Shown here: positions 47,961-60,612 of the stretch, one piece after another
How positions within the stretch are numbered: the stretch's first letter is position 1
How the letters are laid out: every line of letters begins with the position of its first letter
NCBI GenBank assembly: GCA_030522415.1
Contig: CM060114.1
Span: 28,028,804-28,092,803, forward strand
Length of the DNA stretch: 64,000 nucleotides
Direction of reading: 5' to 3'
From: Channallabes apus
Lineage: Eukaryota; Chordata; Actinopteri; Siluriformes; Clariidae
Made by a program: the position numbers and the translations under genes
Notes under the pieces: model-generated
Told to the model about the DNA's origin: nothing
The model's database searches: none
Seen by the model: only the letters and a program-made list of their open reading frames with translations

Positions 47961-48524
47961 CGAGACACCAGCATCCCATCCATCGCACTGACAATTCAGC
48001 TGCATCTCAACCGCATTTATGTCTTTCTTCCTTTCTAAATACCTTGCACTTGATTGATTGGTTGATGCATTGATTTCTACACTGGCCCCTGAATGAGCCA
48101 AAAGGATAAGCATCCTGTGTGTGTGTAGATTTAGATGTTAGAGAAAGTACAGTAGTAGTACTCAGGCAGACTATAGCACATGAACCGACTGAGTCACTGG
48201 AATTATCCTGTCCACTGATGTTAAAGTGAGTACTACCATACATGAGTTACTGCACATTCATTCATTTATACTGCGGAACTGGTCAGGGTGGCCATGGATG
48301 CGGAACGCTGGGCCTGAGGCGGGAATCCACCCAAGGAATCCTGCATGTCAAGGAATCATGCATGCACACACTTACCTACTGTATACATCTAGTGTAATTA
48401 ACCATGGACAGTAATGTAACTAGTAGGGATCGGGAATCACCCGGTACAATATTATCACGATTCCTAGGTGCCGATTCGATCTGTATTGTGATTCTGATTG
48501 ATGGATCACCATTTTATCAGTAGT

Positions 48525-48765
48525 GGCGCGTCAGGAAAGTGCTCGCCCTGTCATCCAGAGATCTCAAGTCGAATTCCCGGGTGATCCCGTGTCCTCCTGC
48601 AGCCAGCGGGCCTAGAGAGAGCTGATTGGCCGCTCTCTCTCAGAGGGGAGGGATGGGAGGGATTTAGCGCTCTGGCATCAATCACGGACGTTTGTGAGCT
48701 CACACAAGCAGAAGGAATGGATAGTGCTGTCGTCAAATTGTGTTACACAGCTCCAAACCATGAAT
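48525..48765 (+). mobile_element. SINE-C copy
   Basis: Forward copy with GTGCTCGCCCTGTCATCC, a damaged B-box and AGAGAGAGCTGATTGGCCGC. Confidence 0.82.
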
Positions 48766-49359
48766 GAGCGAGCAGTTCGAAAAATGTGAAGGAATTCTTT
48801 TGTGTGGGGGTTCACGTATCACCACACTGACTCCAAAATAAAATTTTTACATTCATAATAAAGATGAGCCTGTCGATCGGCTAGTGACCAGAATTGGCTG
48901 ATTTTCAGTTTGACCAGTGATCTGCCGATCAGCCATCAGATCCTACCAATCCTAGCGCAGAAGCTTCTGAGTGGTGCAACAGAAACACATTTTTATGGTA
49001 TCAGATTATCCTGCGTGTTAAAAGCCTTTGATCTGCGTTTTTTTCTCCAAACTCTGCGAGGATATTAGTCTCAAACCCACTCTTTACACTTCAAAACACT
49101 GCAAGCACAAATGTGTCAAAAATTATGTGCGTTTGAAGCAGCACACGCATACGCGTTTGCAGCTGCTCGACCCGTGCGCTCACTGTCAAGTTGAGTTTTG
49201 AGACTGGAGGCATTTGAAGAGGTAAAATGTTGCAGTTTCTGTATGATCCTACAGGTGGCGCACTCTGAACTATTTGCACGTTTTCATCTTGATGACAGAG
49301 ATTCATGCTGTTACTGTAAATGTTGAACTCTTGTATTTGAAGTTAGTTTGTATTGTTTA

Positions 49360-50362
49360 TAGGGCTGCAACAACGAATCGATAAAATCGATAATTATCGA
49401 TAATGAAATTCGTTGTTAACGAATGTCGTTATCGATTAGTTGGGCTGCTCACGTTATTGAGGCGCGCGACCACAAGATGCACAAATACACACACAGATAC
49501 ACAGCCGCTCGCACAATGGAGTTTACACAAGTGTTTGCAGGAAAAAGCGTGTGCGCCCCAAGTCCTCCAAGGTATAGGAGTAATTTACATTAAACACCTC
49601 CTATTGGGCGTTAAAATCGAGCGGTTTTCTGCCGTTCGTAGTGTCCGGTGAGCGCGGATGAAGCGCCGAGGGTTTTCTACACATGTGGGAGCCCCTAGCG
49701 ACGGGGAGGAATTGGCCACGACTAAAAAAAAAAAAAGGAGTCAGTGAGAGAGTTCACACGGGCTTTGGTGACGTGCGTTTGTCCGGCTGCGCGGTTATAC
49801 GGGGTAAAAAGAAAAAACCGTTGCATGCAGCTTTTTTTTGGTGTTCAAATCCCAACGAACACAAGGAAAACACTTCTAGTGCGTTTTCTTCACGTTCAGT
49901 TTACACCTCGGAGGACCGGATATATCCCATCATCCTACAGGCTATACACAGGGAAATGCGGGAAAAGGGCAAAATAAACAGTGAACCCAGTAGCGGCCAT
50001 TTTTTTCTCTCCCTACGTCGCCGTATTACGAGAATGTCTAGTACAGCAAAATGGTCTATATATATATATATATAAAAATTATTTTTTTTTATTTATTGAG
50101 ACAACAACAAAAAAGGATAAAATACCCGAGAGGATCGAAATAATGTATAAACCGTGACAAGGATGTAGCAAGAGACACTTTCATTAAAAATAATATCATA
50201 ATAATCTAGAAGTCTGTTCTTCTTCTTATTAAGTTGAATTAATTTAAGAGAATTTAAAATTGAGGTCATTTTTAACAACTGAATATGTCAAGTGTATTTT
50301 TTTAACTACTGTGTGTGTGTATATGTACTGTATGTATGTATGTATGTATGTATGTATGTGTG

Positions 50363-50424
<62 letters not shown>

Positions 50425-50803
50425 TATATATAGATATATATATATATATAGATATATATATATATATATAGATATGTGTGTGTATAATATATATATAAAA
50501 ACACACACACACATACACCGTATCAACACTGTTAACTTGCCATCTGCAATTATTGTTAAAAAAGAATGTTGATTTACATAAACTAAGGTTTAAATGTCAA
50601 AATTAAAGATCATTATACTCTATGTGGCTATTGCATTTTTTAAAGTTTACTTTTATACATAAATAATACCCTGATTTATGGATTTATATTGTTAAGCAAA
50701 ATAGCAAATTAAAGCGGTCACTTTTTATCCGATTAATCGATTAATCAAAAAAAGAAATCGACCAACTAATCGATTATCAAAATAATCGTTAGTTGCAGCC
50801 CTA
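49360..50803. mobile_element. Non-autonomous hAT element with a long AT microsatellite
   Basis: The ends TAGGGCTGCAAC and GTTGCAGCCCTA are inverted repeats, extended by ATCGATTA-rich sub-terminal repeats on both sides. The flanks ATTGTTTA and AATGTTTA resemble an 8-bp duplication with one mismatch. The interior has no clear transposase, a TATG run (50327-50357) and about 100 bp of TA/TAGA repeats (50366-50472). Confidence 0.85.
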
Positions 50804-51276
50804 ATGTTTAAAAGCTGCGCTTAGGTTTTAAATTAAAGCTATAATGTTATAAGGAAGGTGCAATGATTTCCATCCCTTATATGTAGAGTAGATTTAGTTT
50901 AGATTCTAAACAAAATTAGCAAATGTTTGCTCAAACCACACAGGATGCTAAAAGAACGGCAATATTTTACCACCACAAATGCATACATATAAATTTAAAC
51001 ATGATTAAAATTTTGAAGAGAGTTATTTTTTTTACCCCTGATCTTTAGTAATTTGTATATTTTTTGGGAGAGGAATGGAAAGCAGAGAACTTAGAGGAAA
51101 ATGTGACACAGTTTAAGATGAAATACTCACTGAAATACTGAAGGATCGAACGGTATACAGTTTTTTGTTAGTAATGTTCAAGTAACAGTTCAATTGTTTT
51201 CATCATAATTATTATTTATCATTTTCCTTGTCATAATCCTACCTGAACTATGGCCGCAGATTTGAAGGCACAAACT

Positions 51277-51435
51277 TGTATAGGATGTGCAGCATTACTG
51301 AATCTGTTCCAGCATGACAGTGCACAATGTCCTGCACAAACACAAGCTCCATGGTTTGCCACAGACAGAGTGGAGGAACTCGAGTGTCCTCTCCAGAGCT
51401 CTGACCTCAACCCCAATGAACACCTGTAGAGAGAA
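51277..51435 (+). pseudogene. Tc1-like transposase fragment, third subfamily
   Basis: In frame from about 51308: QHDSAQCPAQTQAPWFATDR, then VEELECPLQSSDLNPNEHL and a stop. It matches the second D and the E of the DDE triad of a Tc1 subfamily common in fish. Terminal repeats were not found. Confidence 0.75.
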
Positions 51436-51519
51436 CCGAAACACAGACAGACTGTCTAGTACGAGCACAGGTCAAGTGTTCACATCGATTTCCATATACT
51501 TGCATAAGGAATAAAGCTC

Positions 51520-51529
51520 TGTGTGTATG

Positions 51530-51597
<68 letters not shown>
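51520..51597. repeat. Long (TA)n microsatellite
   Basis: About 60 bp of pure TA after a GTAT run, abutting the MITE at 51598, whose TA target duplication merges with it. Confidence 0.95.
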
Positions 51598-51600
<3 letters not shown>

Positions 51601-51896
51601 TGGAACCTTGGATTACAAGCATAATTCGTTCCGGAAGCGGGCTCGTATTTCAAAACACTTGTAAACCAAATAGAATTTTCCCATAAGAAATAATGGAAAC
51701 TCAAATTATTCGTTCCACAGCCCCAAAAAATAAATACATAAAAATAATTAACACAAAATGTAAAGTAAAAATAAAACAAATTAACCTGCACTTTACCTTA
51801 AAAAAACATATGCTTGTGCGCGTGCGTGTGTGCGCGTGCGTGTGTGCGCGTGTGCGTGTGTGTGTGTATATAAAGGCGAAAGTAGGCGGGGTCTGT

Positions 51897-51927
<31 letters not shown>

Positions 51928-52404
51928 GGGGGGATGGTGTCCAATGACGCGCGTACACAGACACAAAGAGCAGGCTGATACAGAGAGAGAAAATGGATCT
52001 TTAAACTCTCTAATGAGACTTGCTTTTGCTATACACACGCGCTGTACACACACACATACAGACACAAAATAAAATATGTTTTATGCACAAACACGTGATC
52101 ACAGTGTTATAGTAAACAGTACACGCATGCAGGGACGTTGATGTTACCAGTAAGAGACGCGCACTAAGACCCAGCAGGGGAGATGATTACCCACAATTCC
52201 GCAGCGTAGGAGAGAGAAAAACCGTTGGCTCAGTTGTGATCACGTGACGCTCGGTGTCAAAACAAGAAGCGCATGCGTTATACATGATACTCAGTACTCG
52301 TAAACCAAGACTTGTTCGTTTTCAAAGTCAAAATGTATTAAAAATCTTTGCTCGTCTTGCGGAACACTCGTAAACTGCGTTACTCGTAATCCGAGGTTCC
52401 ACTG
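51598..52404. mobile_element. Tc1/mariner-superfamily MITE
   Basis: 807 bp. The left CAGTGGAACCTTGGATTACA and inverted right CAGTGGAACCTCGGATTACG ends are flanked by TA. The inside holds GT/GC-rich repeats (51820-51870) and a pure G run of about 20 (51911-51932). No transposase. Confidence 0.92.
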
Positions 52405-52456
52405 TATGTATAAATAGGTACTAAATGATGGAATAAAAATAGCAGATATACATGTA

Positions 52457-52847
52457 CACTCCTCGGCCACTTTATTAGGTTATCATGTTCAAGAAACCAG
52501 TTTGAGATGATTTTAGCTTTGAGACATGGGACATTAACGGAATGGACATGATCCGGCTCAATACTCAGACATTTAAATGATTCTCAGCTGGTACTGAGGG
52601 GCACAAAGTGTGCCAGGAAAAAAATCCACACACCATTACATCACCACCACCAGCCTGAAACATCGATAAATGGCTTTTTTTTTTTTTAAATAGTAAATCA
52701 CCTTTCTTCCCCATGCTACTGTTTGAACTTCAGCAGATTGTCTTGATCACGTCTCCTAAACGCATTGAGTTGCTCTAATCTAATGTGATTAAATATGTGC
52801 GTTAACAAGCATTCGAACAGGTGTACCTAATGAAGTGGCCAGCAATT
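52457..52847. mobile_element. Short DNA transposon with GGCCACTTTATTAGG ends
   Basis: Left CTCCTCGGCCACTTTATTAG, and right (inverted) TTGCTGGCCACTTCATTAGG. No coding sequence. The family is common in fish but I cannot name it. Confidence 0.75.
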
Positions 52848-53430
52848 AAATTTTCTTTTCAGTAACAATACTTTTAAAAATGTAAATCTTAACAATTTAC
52901 AATCTTATAATAGTGTGCTCGCACTGCATTGTCTGTGATCATGTGTGTTTTTGATTATGATGCTTAGTACTGCACATTTTGTGATGCTCATGTCCTATGG
53001 GGTGCACATAGGAAAAATAAACACATGGGTCATTCAACCCTGTTGAGGCATTTTAGGATTTAATTTGCATTTGTAGCCTTTGATTGTTGTTCTGTAGGAC
53101 TTATACATGCACATTCACATTGTCTCATCATTGCAGTTTCCCTTAATTAGATTAGCTTATTATGGGAATATACTTAGACATTATTGACGATGACTCATTA
53201 TGGTTTTTCTTTTTTTTTTTTATGGAAATGCCATATTTATAATGTGGTGCAGTGTGAGCATTGCAGCTTCACAGCTCCAGGGTCTCTGGTTCTATCTTGA
53301 GCTCGTATCAGCGTGAGTGGGGAACTGTTTTTCATTTCCATTTACAAAAACATCCTACAGTAGTAGGTGGACTGACTGCTCTAAACTGCCCTTGGTTGTG
53401 ATGGGAGTACACAAGCGCGTGTGTGCGTGC

Positions 53431-53463
<33 letters not shown>

Positions 53464-53480
53464 TGTGTGTGTGTGTGTGA
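53431..53480. repeat. (TG)n microsatellite
   Basis: TG repeat interrupted once by GCGC. Confidence 0.95.
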
Positions 53481-54105
53481 AGGACTGTTGTATCATCCTG
53501 GGTGTGTTCCAACGATAGAGCATTTAACTGCTAAGATGATTGAACATATTTACCTCCTCGTAAGCTAATTATAAAGATTTAATTATTGTACTTTAATAAT
53601 AATTAATGTTTTAATGGATTGAACATAGAAACCTGAGACAAATATTCATGCAATGCTTATTTTTGCCGCATTGAATCGAGATTCCACCGTATTTAAAAAG
53701 AATGTGCTTCTGTGTGTTTGCGTGTGGCTTGAGTTCTGTGTACAAGTAAAAAAAAAAAAAAAAAAAATCATTTGGTGTATCATCGCCTGGCTGAGAGAAT
53801 CAGGCTGTACAAAATGTTTTTCAATGCGTTTAAATAGACTGCATACTTCTTCAACTCCTTTCAAGGCAGTGAGCCCACAATTGTTGCATCTGCTTCTGTT
53901 CCTTGAGCTCGACCATATGTTTCAAAAGCATCCCAATCCCATTTTTGTTTCTCCACCTTCTGCCAAGAGCACAGCCGAATGTTTTTGATTTTCTCAAACC
54001 ATTGCGGCAGCATAAATGTAGCGCACGCTGCTCCTTTAAGAAAGATTGTGGAGAATTCATTTCACTAAATTAGTGCTTATACTGTACATGATCTGGCCAA
54101 AAGTA

Positions 54106-54540
54106 CAGTACTGTGCAAAAGTCTTGAGACATCCCTTTATTTCTTCAAATTTAATTCGATTAGATTATGTAGATTAAATGAAAGAAACAAGAACAAATGT
54201 TGTACTGCGACAGGCTGCAAAGTTCCTAAAGATGCAATAAAAAAAAAAATGTTGTTTATGTATCAACCTCAGCAGCGACCTCATTTCCCCTCTCATCTGT
54301 TCCAACATCTCAGCATTCAGCATCACCAGTATACTAATCACCGGCCTGATCGTCTGTCATCATCTGCGCCTGTTTCTCACTGGTTCATGTTTTAAATTAG
54401 ATGATTTTATGCTTAAATGATTCATAGGTCACTGTGTGGCTTAAGAAACAAAAAACATTTCTATGAAACTGCTCCGGTACTGAGAGTGGAGTGAAAATGA
54501 GGGAAAAAAGCCTGGAGAACTATTCCTCAACGCTACATGA
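54106..54540 (+). mobile_element. CAGTACTGTGC-type MITE, right end lost
   Basis: Starts CAGTACTGTGCAAAAGTCTT after TA (54104-54105) and shares internal sequence with 17575 and 20548 (CTGCGACAGGCTGCAAAG). It fades out near 54540 without a right end. Confidence 0.78.
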
Positions 54541-54965
54541 AAAAAGAAGGGGGTGGATATATATATATATCTGTGGAGTTCTTTGCTACTCGTCAGCCGT
54601 GTATTTTTGTGTAAAAATGTTAACCATCGAAGAACGTGTTTTTCTAGTGAAGCATGTTTTTTAAGCTGGTGATAAATACTTATAATACGGATTTAGTCCT
54701 TGGAACATTTTAAGCAGCTTTTCCGGACACGAGAATACCACATCATGATCCTGTGCGATTTAATAAATAAATGCATGAGTGAGAATAATAATGAGTTTCA
54801 TTAAAATATTATTTTAACTTTTTAAACGCACTACTGAAAATGAGAGAAAGTGGTTCATGAAGCCTGAAGAAATACAGTATTATAGTATATAAGTCTTTTT
54901 GGCTGACTTTATATATACAGTATACGTATATACATACACAGTATCTATGTGTGTGTGTATGTACA

Positions 54966-54966
<1 letters not shown>

Positions 54967-55012
<46 letters not shown>

Positions 55013-55085
55013 CATGTATATATATATATATATATGTATATACTGTTATATATATCTATATACTGTTAATATATATACATATATT
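54967..55085. repeat. (TG)n followed by (TA)n microsatellite
   Basis: Pure TG to 55000, then TA/TATG/CTGTTA-rich sequence. Confidence 0.93.
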
Positions 55086-55582
55086 AGTTCCATTGAAGGA
55101 AAATTCGAATCCCACAGCATAATGGTACAGGAAGACCCGCCCGCGTATGGATCAGGTGTCCTGTGGACTGCGTGTTCCATAATTGTAAAGCCAGACAGCA
55201 GCAGCTGGACGGAAGCTCCGACTCAATGCAGGACAGTGACTGATATCAATTCATTTACGTTAGTGACGCATTGTTCGCAAACAAAACATATTTACTCTGA
55301 GTCTGGCAGGACACACAGTATACGGAGCGTCATATGTGTGGGGGAGTTGGACTGCTGCCTGTTTACAGGCTTCCAGCAGCACAGTGCTTTTATGCATCGC
55401 ACTTCATCTTATTGTTATTTAGGTCCTTTTAATCAGTTCAACACTATTTTTTATATTATAAATGTGTGAGGTGAGAAAAAAATGAGCTATGAGGTGAGAT
55501 TACAGTAGAGTTATATTAGTGTACTGAAGGAACAATGTGCTCAGCGTGAAGCCTGGATAGGACTTGTTCATTTGGACATGGC
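55086..55582. other. Unassigned segment of moderate GC
   Basis: Less AT-rich than its surroundings, with an open frame from 54951 to 55469. The frame starts inside the microsatellite and I recognise no domain. Possibly regulatory or old repeat; no assignment. Confidence 0.3.
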
Positions 55583-56812
55583 ATCAGTCATGCTATAATA
55601 TTATGACCACCCGCATAATACTGAGTAGGTTCACCCCGCTTTTTTCCACCAGAACAGTGATGCACTGTGTGTTCTGACACAGAACCAGCATTAACCTTAG
55701 TGCTTCTATTGGATCGGACTACACGGGCCAGTCTTTACTCCCCATGTACATCAGTGAGCCCTGGCCACCCATGACCCTGTCGACCCAGTTTTTCCTTTCT
55801 TGGATCACTTTCGGTGTGTCCTGACCACTGCAGACCAGGAACTGCAGTTTTGGACTTGTAGTGATATAGTCATCTAGACATTACAATTTGGCTTTGACTT
55901 TCTCAGAGTGGCTGCAGTTAAAATATCTGATTATAATGCTGGCTGGAAGTGGGTGGGATGTATTAGGCAATGAGTGTTGATGTCAAGTCAAGTCAAGTAG
56001 ACTTGTGTAATGTGTTGGAAGCAAAAAAAAACGTGACTTTGACAAGGGCCAGATTGTGATGGCTCATTTCTCGGGTCAGAGTAACTCAGGAACTGCAGGT
56101 CATGTGAGATGTTCCCGGTCTGTAGTGGTCAGGACTAGGGCTGCACGATATATCGAAAAAAATAATTGTTATCGCGATAATTGTATACGCAATATCTGTA
56201 TCGCAAAGAATTGTGATAAATGAAATCGATGAGTGTATGGTTACACGTAAATAAAAAGTAATGTTTGAAAGTAATTCATATTGTGTTGGCAGGTTTATAG
56301 TAACAGCAAACCAGAAGTCAGAATATCTGCTGAGGGGTTTAAGTCATTCATAGTGTTTTGAAGTCTAAATATTTGCAACTTCCTTGACATATAGTTTCTT
56401 TTTAGCCTGAATTAGATTTAATTACATCAGACGAATATCTATTACTGTACCTGTTTATTTTAGTATTTATATATAAATGATTAAAAAAAAATAGGCAATA
56501 ATAATAATAATAATAATAATAATCATAAATGCATTTCTCTAGGGAAATGTTATATCGCAAGAAATATTATCGCAATATTCAACAACAATATGGCATATTT
56601 TCCTAATATCATGCAGCCCTAGTCAGGACATACCAAAAGTGATCCAAGGAAATCTGGGGGAACCGACGGCAGTGTCATGGGTCGCCAAGGCACATGTGGA
56701 ATGAAGGCTGGCTTGTGTAATCCAATCCAATAGAAGACCTACAGTAGTGTTGACTGGTTTTGATGGTGTGAGAACACACAGTGCGTCACTGTTACGGTAC
56801 CAAAACAGTAAA
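55583..56812. mobile_element. Foldback-type element, second copy, split by a hAT MITE
   Basis: The left arm (GTCATGCTATAATATTATGA, then AGTGATGCACTGTGTGTTCT) pairs with right-arm sequence (GAGAACACACAGTGCGTCAC). The internal CTTCTATTGGATCGGACTAC matches the copy at 32147. The outermost right end is missing. A hAT MITE sits at 56136-56621. Confidence 0.75.
56136..56621. mobile_element. hAT MITE with perfect target duplication
   Basis: 486 bp. Ends TAGGGCTGCACGATAT and inverted TAGGGCTGCATGATAT; 8-bp duplication GTCAGGAC at 56128-56135 and 56622-56629. AT-rich and non-coding, with an ATA repeat at 56496-56522. Confidence 0.96.
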
Positions 56813-57037
56813 CTACTACTACAACTAAAAAATATCTACGGTGGAATCGTACATCTGAGACACAACTCTACTTTCTTTGGGTTGTTGCACATATCATGTC
56901 ATGACAAGTTGTTCTGCTAAGTGTTAGTGTTTGTGTACTGTAGCAGTGCTGTGCGTCCGCTATCAAGCGTCAATGAGCTTTTGCAGGTTTGATGATATTT
57001 AAATGTTTAATCGAACCCCGGCCCGTTTTACTTGAAT

Positions 57038-57215
57038 TTAGCACTGTCGCCTTGCACCTCCAGGGTCCGAGTTCGATTCCCACTTCGAGCTGTGTGCATG
57101 GAGTTTGCATGTTCTCTTGTGCTCGTTGGGTTTCCTCTGGGTACTCCGGTTTCCTTCAACAGTTTAAAGACATGCAAATTGGGGTAACTGGCATACCGTA
57201 GTGTGTGATGTTGAC
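57038..57215 (+). mobile_element. SINE-A copy
   Basis: AGCACTGTCGCCTTGCACCT, B-box-like AGTTCGATTCC and core; tail missing. Confidence 0.88.
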
Positions 57216-57377
57216 CCAAGGTCCTACTACGGTTGTAATAATAGGAATAAAGACAATGGTCACCATTGGTCTCCTCGGTCCCTAGTTGTCCTACAGAGGT
57301 TCCTAGATGAGTGAGTTAGCAATAAAAAAGCAAGATTTCCTGTACCAATGTCTCCTGGTTGTCCTCAACACCACATA

Positions 57378-58769
57378 CAGTGGTGTGAAAAACTATTTGC
57401 CCCCTTCCTGATTTCTTATTCTTTTGCATGTTTGTCACACTTAAATGTTTCTGCTCATCAAAAACCGTTAACTATTAGTCAAAGATAACATAATTGAACA
57501 TAATAGGAGCTACCTGACACAAAGAAGTAGACCAAAAGCATCTCAAAAGCTAGACATCATGCCAAGATCCAAAGAAATTCAGGAACAAATGAGAACAAAA
57601 GTAATTGAGATCTATCAGTCTGGTAAAGGTTATAAAGCCATTTCTAAAGCTTTGGGACTCCAGTGAACCACAGTGAGAGCCATTATCCACAAATGGCAAA
57701 AACATGGAACAGTGGTGAACCTTCCCAGGAGTGGCCGGCCGACCAAAATTACCCCAAGAGCGCAGAGACAACTCATCCGAGAGGCCACAAAAGACCCCAG
57801 GACAACATCTAAAGAACTGCAGGCCTCACTTGCCTCAATTAAGGTCAGTGTTCACGACTCCACCATAAGAAAGAGACTGGGCAAAAACGGCCTGCATGGC
57901 AGATTTCCAAGGCGCAAACCACTTTTAAGCAAAAAGAACATTAAGGCTCGTCTCAATTTTGCTAAAAAACATCTCAATGATTGCCAAGACTTTTGGGAAA
58001 ATACCTTGTGGACCGACGAGACAAAAGTTGAACTTTTTGGAAGGTGCGTGTCCCGTTACATCTGGCGTAAAAGTAACACAGCATTTCAGAAAAAGAACAT
58101 CATACCAACAGTAAAATATGGTGGTGGTAGTGTGATGGTCTGGGGTTGTTTTGCTGCTTCAGGACCTGGAAGGCTTGCTGTGATAGATGGAGCCATGAAT
58201 TCTACTGTCTACCAAAAAATCCTGTAGGAAAATGTCCGGCCATCTGTTCGTCAACTCAAGCTGAAGCGATCTTGGGTGTTGCAGCAGCACAATGACCCAA
58301 AACACACCAGCAAATCCACCTCTGAATGGCTGAAGAAAAACAAAATGAAGACTTTGGAGTGGCCTAGTCAAAGTCCTGACCTGAATCCTATTGAGATGTT
58401 GTGGCATGACCTTAAAAAGGCAGTTCATGCTAGAAAACCCTCAAATAAAGCTGAATTACAACAATTCTGCAAAGATGAGTGGGCCAAAATTCCTCCAGAG
58501 CGCTGTAAAAGACTCGTTGCAAGTTATCGCAAACGCTATAAATCGTTATTGCTGCTAAGGGTGGCCCAACCAGTTATTAGGTTCAGGGGGCAATTACTTT
58601 TTCACACAGGGCTTTTTCACAATAGGTTTGGATTTTTTTTCTCCCTAAATAATAAAACCCCTCATTTAAAAACTGCATTTTGTGTTTACTTGTGTTATCT
58701 TTGACTAATAGTTAAATGTGTTTGATGATCAGAAACATTTTGTGTGACAAACATGCAAAAGAATAAGAA
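57378..58769 (+). mobile_element. Tc1-like transposon, near-complete, right end clipped
   Basis: Same family as the copy at 1-1242. It begins CAGTGGTGTGAAAAACTATT after TA (57376-57377) and lacks the last 30 or so bases of the right repeat. The transposase starts at ATG 57559 and stays in one frame almost to the end. It has two in-frame stops (TGA at 57664, TAG at 58225), a frameshift near 58540, and QQHNDPKH in place of QQDNDPKH, which loses the second catalytic aspartate of the DDE triad. The first D (WTDETK) and the E (NPIEML) remain. Inactive. Confidence 0.95.
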
Positions 58770-60140
58770 AAAACCTTCACCGTCAACTGAAAAAAAGGTT
58801 AAATAGTGGTATCTTGTTATTGTATTTCTTACAAACAGAGATGACGACCCGTCTGGACTGTCCAGGAGACTCTGGTTATCACATACACTCTCCCAGAATT
58901 AAAAATCTAGAGTCCCAAAGATTTAGTTTTATGTCTAATTAAATGATATCCATAGATTGAAAAGATTGAACAGGGAATGAGTGAGGGAGAAAAGTTTGAG
59001 CATGAGTTACTTTAGTTGACAGAAGACACACAACTTCCGAAAGTGTTAAGCATGGGGGTTTTGACACAAATACTGTGTTTGTGTGTCAAGTGAATACTCG
59101 CTCCCTCAGTCATTTTCACTTGTTCTTGAGACTGTTCCTAATAGGGAGGTGAGGAAAGAAGTGAAAAAAAATCTGAGATGCCACATTCTAACCTGCTGTC
59201 ATGTGCAGGTTGAATCCGTGAACTTACAGGAGCTTTAAATTGGATTTTCTGTGTATAAGAACACCATCACACCTGCATACAACTTAACACAGGTTTTACC
59301 CCAAATGCCCCTCCTGATGCAACCCTCTCCATTCCCATTCTATCCCGGTATTAAGGAAGCCTTGAGGCCAGGAAGTGAACCCGAGCCTTCCACAATGGCG
59401 GACAAGTAGCCTCCCACTGGACCACCAACCACTACTGCTAATAGCCACCATGATGAGTTTTATAGTCAGTCAAATATTTCATTTTTTAAATCTGCATTTT
59501 TTCTATCCAGTTGTTTGCTCCAGTCTCAAAACAGTGTCTATCACTATCAGTAACTATCACTGTCACATGCAATGTAGTCATAATATCCTGTCAATAACAG
59601 TTTTTTTCATAAATGGCATAAAATAATGCAGTTTTTTATTACAGTCGACCCCCGAAATTTAAAGGGGTGGCGTTCCTGGAGCAAAAAAAAACTGGACTTT
59701 TCATTAGTCAAAAATGCCTATAAATGCCTATTTTTATAGTTTACACCCTAAAAATGCTCCCAAAACACTTTAATTAATAAAAAAAAAAAACTCAGCTTAA
59801 AAGATTACTCTTAAAAAAAATAAATAAATTAAAGTACTGTACAGTACTGTACTGCTGTGTCTCCCACAGTACTAGATGTTACCCCTATACAGTAGGTACT
59901 GTAATTCATAATAGCACGTTTTCTTTGCTACAGTATGTGCTGTTGTTTTCTTTGGTATCAGTACTGTAGGGTAAACACGGTAATAATTAACCATCCCACG
60001 TCGCATTTTCACCTACGGTTGCTTTGTTTTCTCCGCAGTACTAACATGATGTACTGTATAGTATACAGTATAAACTTTATATGGAAATGTAGCTGAATTT
60101 ACATTAATATTAATGTTACAAAATTAGTCAATTTTATTGT
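58770..60140. other. Intergenic sequence, mostly unassigned; heptamer-rich part
   Basis: No gene signal. From 59643 there is repeat-like sequence (GTCGACCCCCGAAATTTAAA). Between 59830 and 60075 TACTGTA/TACAGTA occurs about nine times, the densest cluster in the window. Confidence 0.4.
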
Positions 60141-60142
60141 TC

Positions 60143-60260
60143 TTAAGATTCAAGATTCAAGATTCAAGATTCTTTATTTGTCACATGCATAGTTATACAA
60201 GTACAACACGCAGTGAAATGTATCCTGAACCGCTCCTACTTTGTGCAAAAGTTTTGCTAA
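60143..60260 (-). mobile_element. LINE 3' tail, L2-like, reversed
   Basis: AAGATTC repeats followed by TTTATTTGTCACATGCATAG and CGCAGTGAAATG, the reverse of the typical L2-type 3' end (compare 30725-30796). Strongly 5'-truncated. Confidence 0.75.
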
Positions 60261-60349
60261 AGTTAATAGTTTAGCAAAATTATTGCCACGAAAAAAAAGA
60301 CATAAAAAATAATTTTAGTTACATAATAAAAAAATTATTAGTTACACAT

Positions 60350-60541
60350 TTACATTTAGGCATTTGGCAGATGCTCTTATCCAGAGCGACTTACATTTTT
60401 ATCTCATTATACATCTGAGCAGTTGAGGGTTAAGGGTCTTGCTCAAGGGCCCAACAGTGGCAACTTGGTGGTTGTGGGGTTTGAACCTGGGATCTTCCGA
60501 ACCCTAGTCCAATGCCTTAACCACTGAGCTACCCCTGACCC
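60350..60541 (-). mobile_element. SINE-B, full-length reversed copy
   Basis: TTTGGCAGATGCTCTTATCC, GCTCAAGGGCCCAACAGTGG, GTTTGAACCTGGGATCTTCC and CCTTAACCACTGAGCTACC. Confidence 0.93.
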
Positions 60542-60547
60542 CTACCC

Positions 60548-60581
60548 CTGACCCTGGACAGGGTGCCAATCCATCGCAGGG

Positions 60582-60612
<31 letters not shown>

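Noticed and set aside
49683..50075. 130-aa open frame with some protein-like composition
   Set aside because: It sits inside a hAT-type element, starts in a poly-A stretch and matches no transposase domain I recognise. Non-autonomous filler is more likely.
50244..50572. Long Tyr/Ile and Tyr/Thr repeat proteins
   Set aside because: Translations of a TA/TATG microsatellite.
51693..52072. Open frames rich in Cys/Val/Gly or His/Thr/Pro
   Set aside because: Translations of TG and poly-G tracts inside a MITE.
54951..55469. 172-aa open frame
   Set aside because: Begins in a TG/TA microsatellite. The remainder has no recognisable domain and no conserved start.
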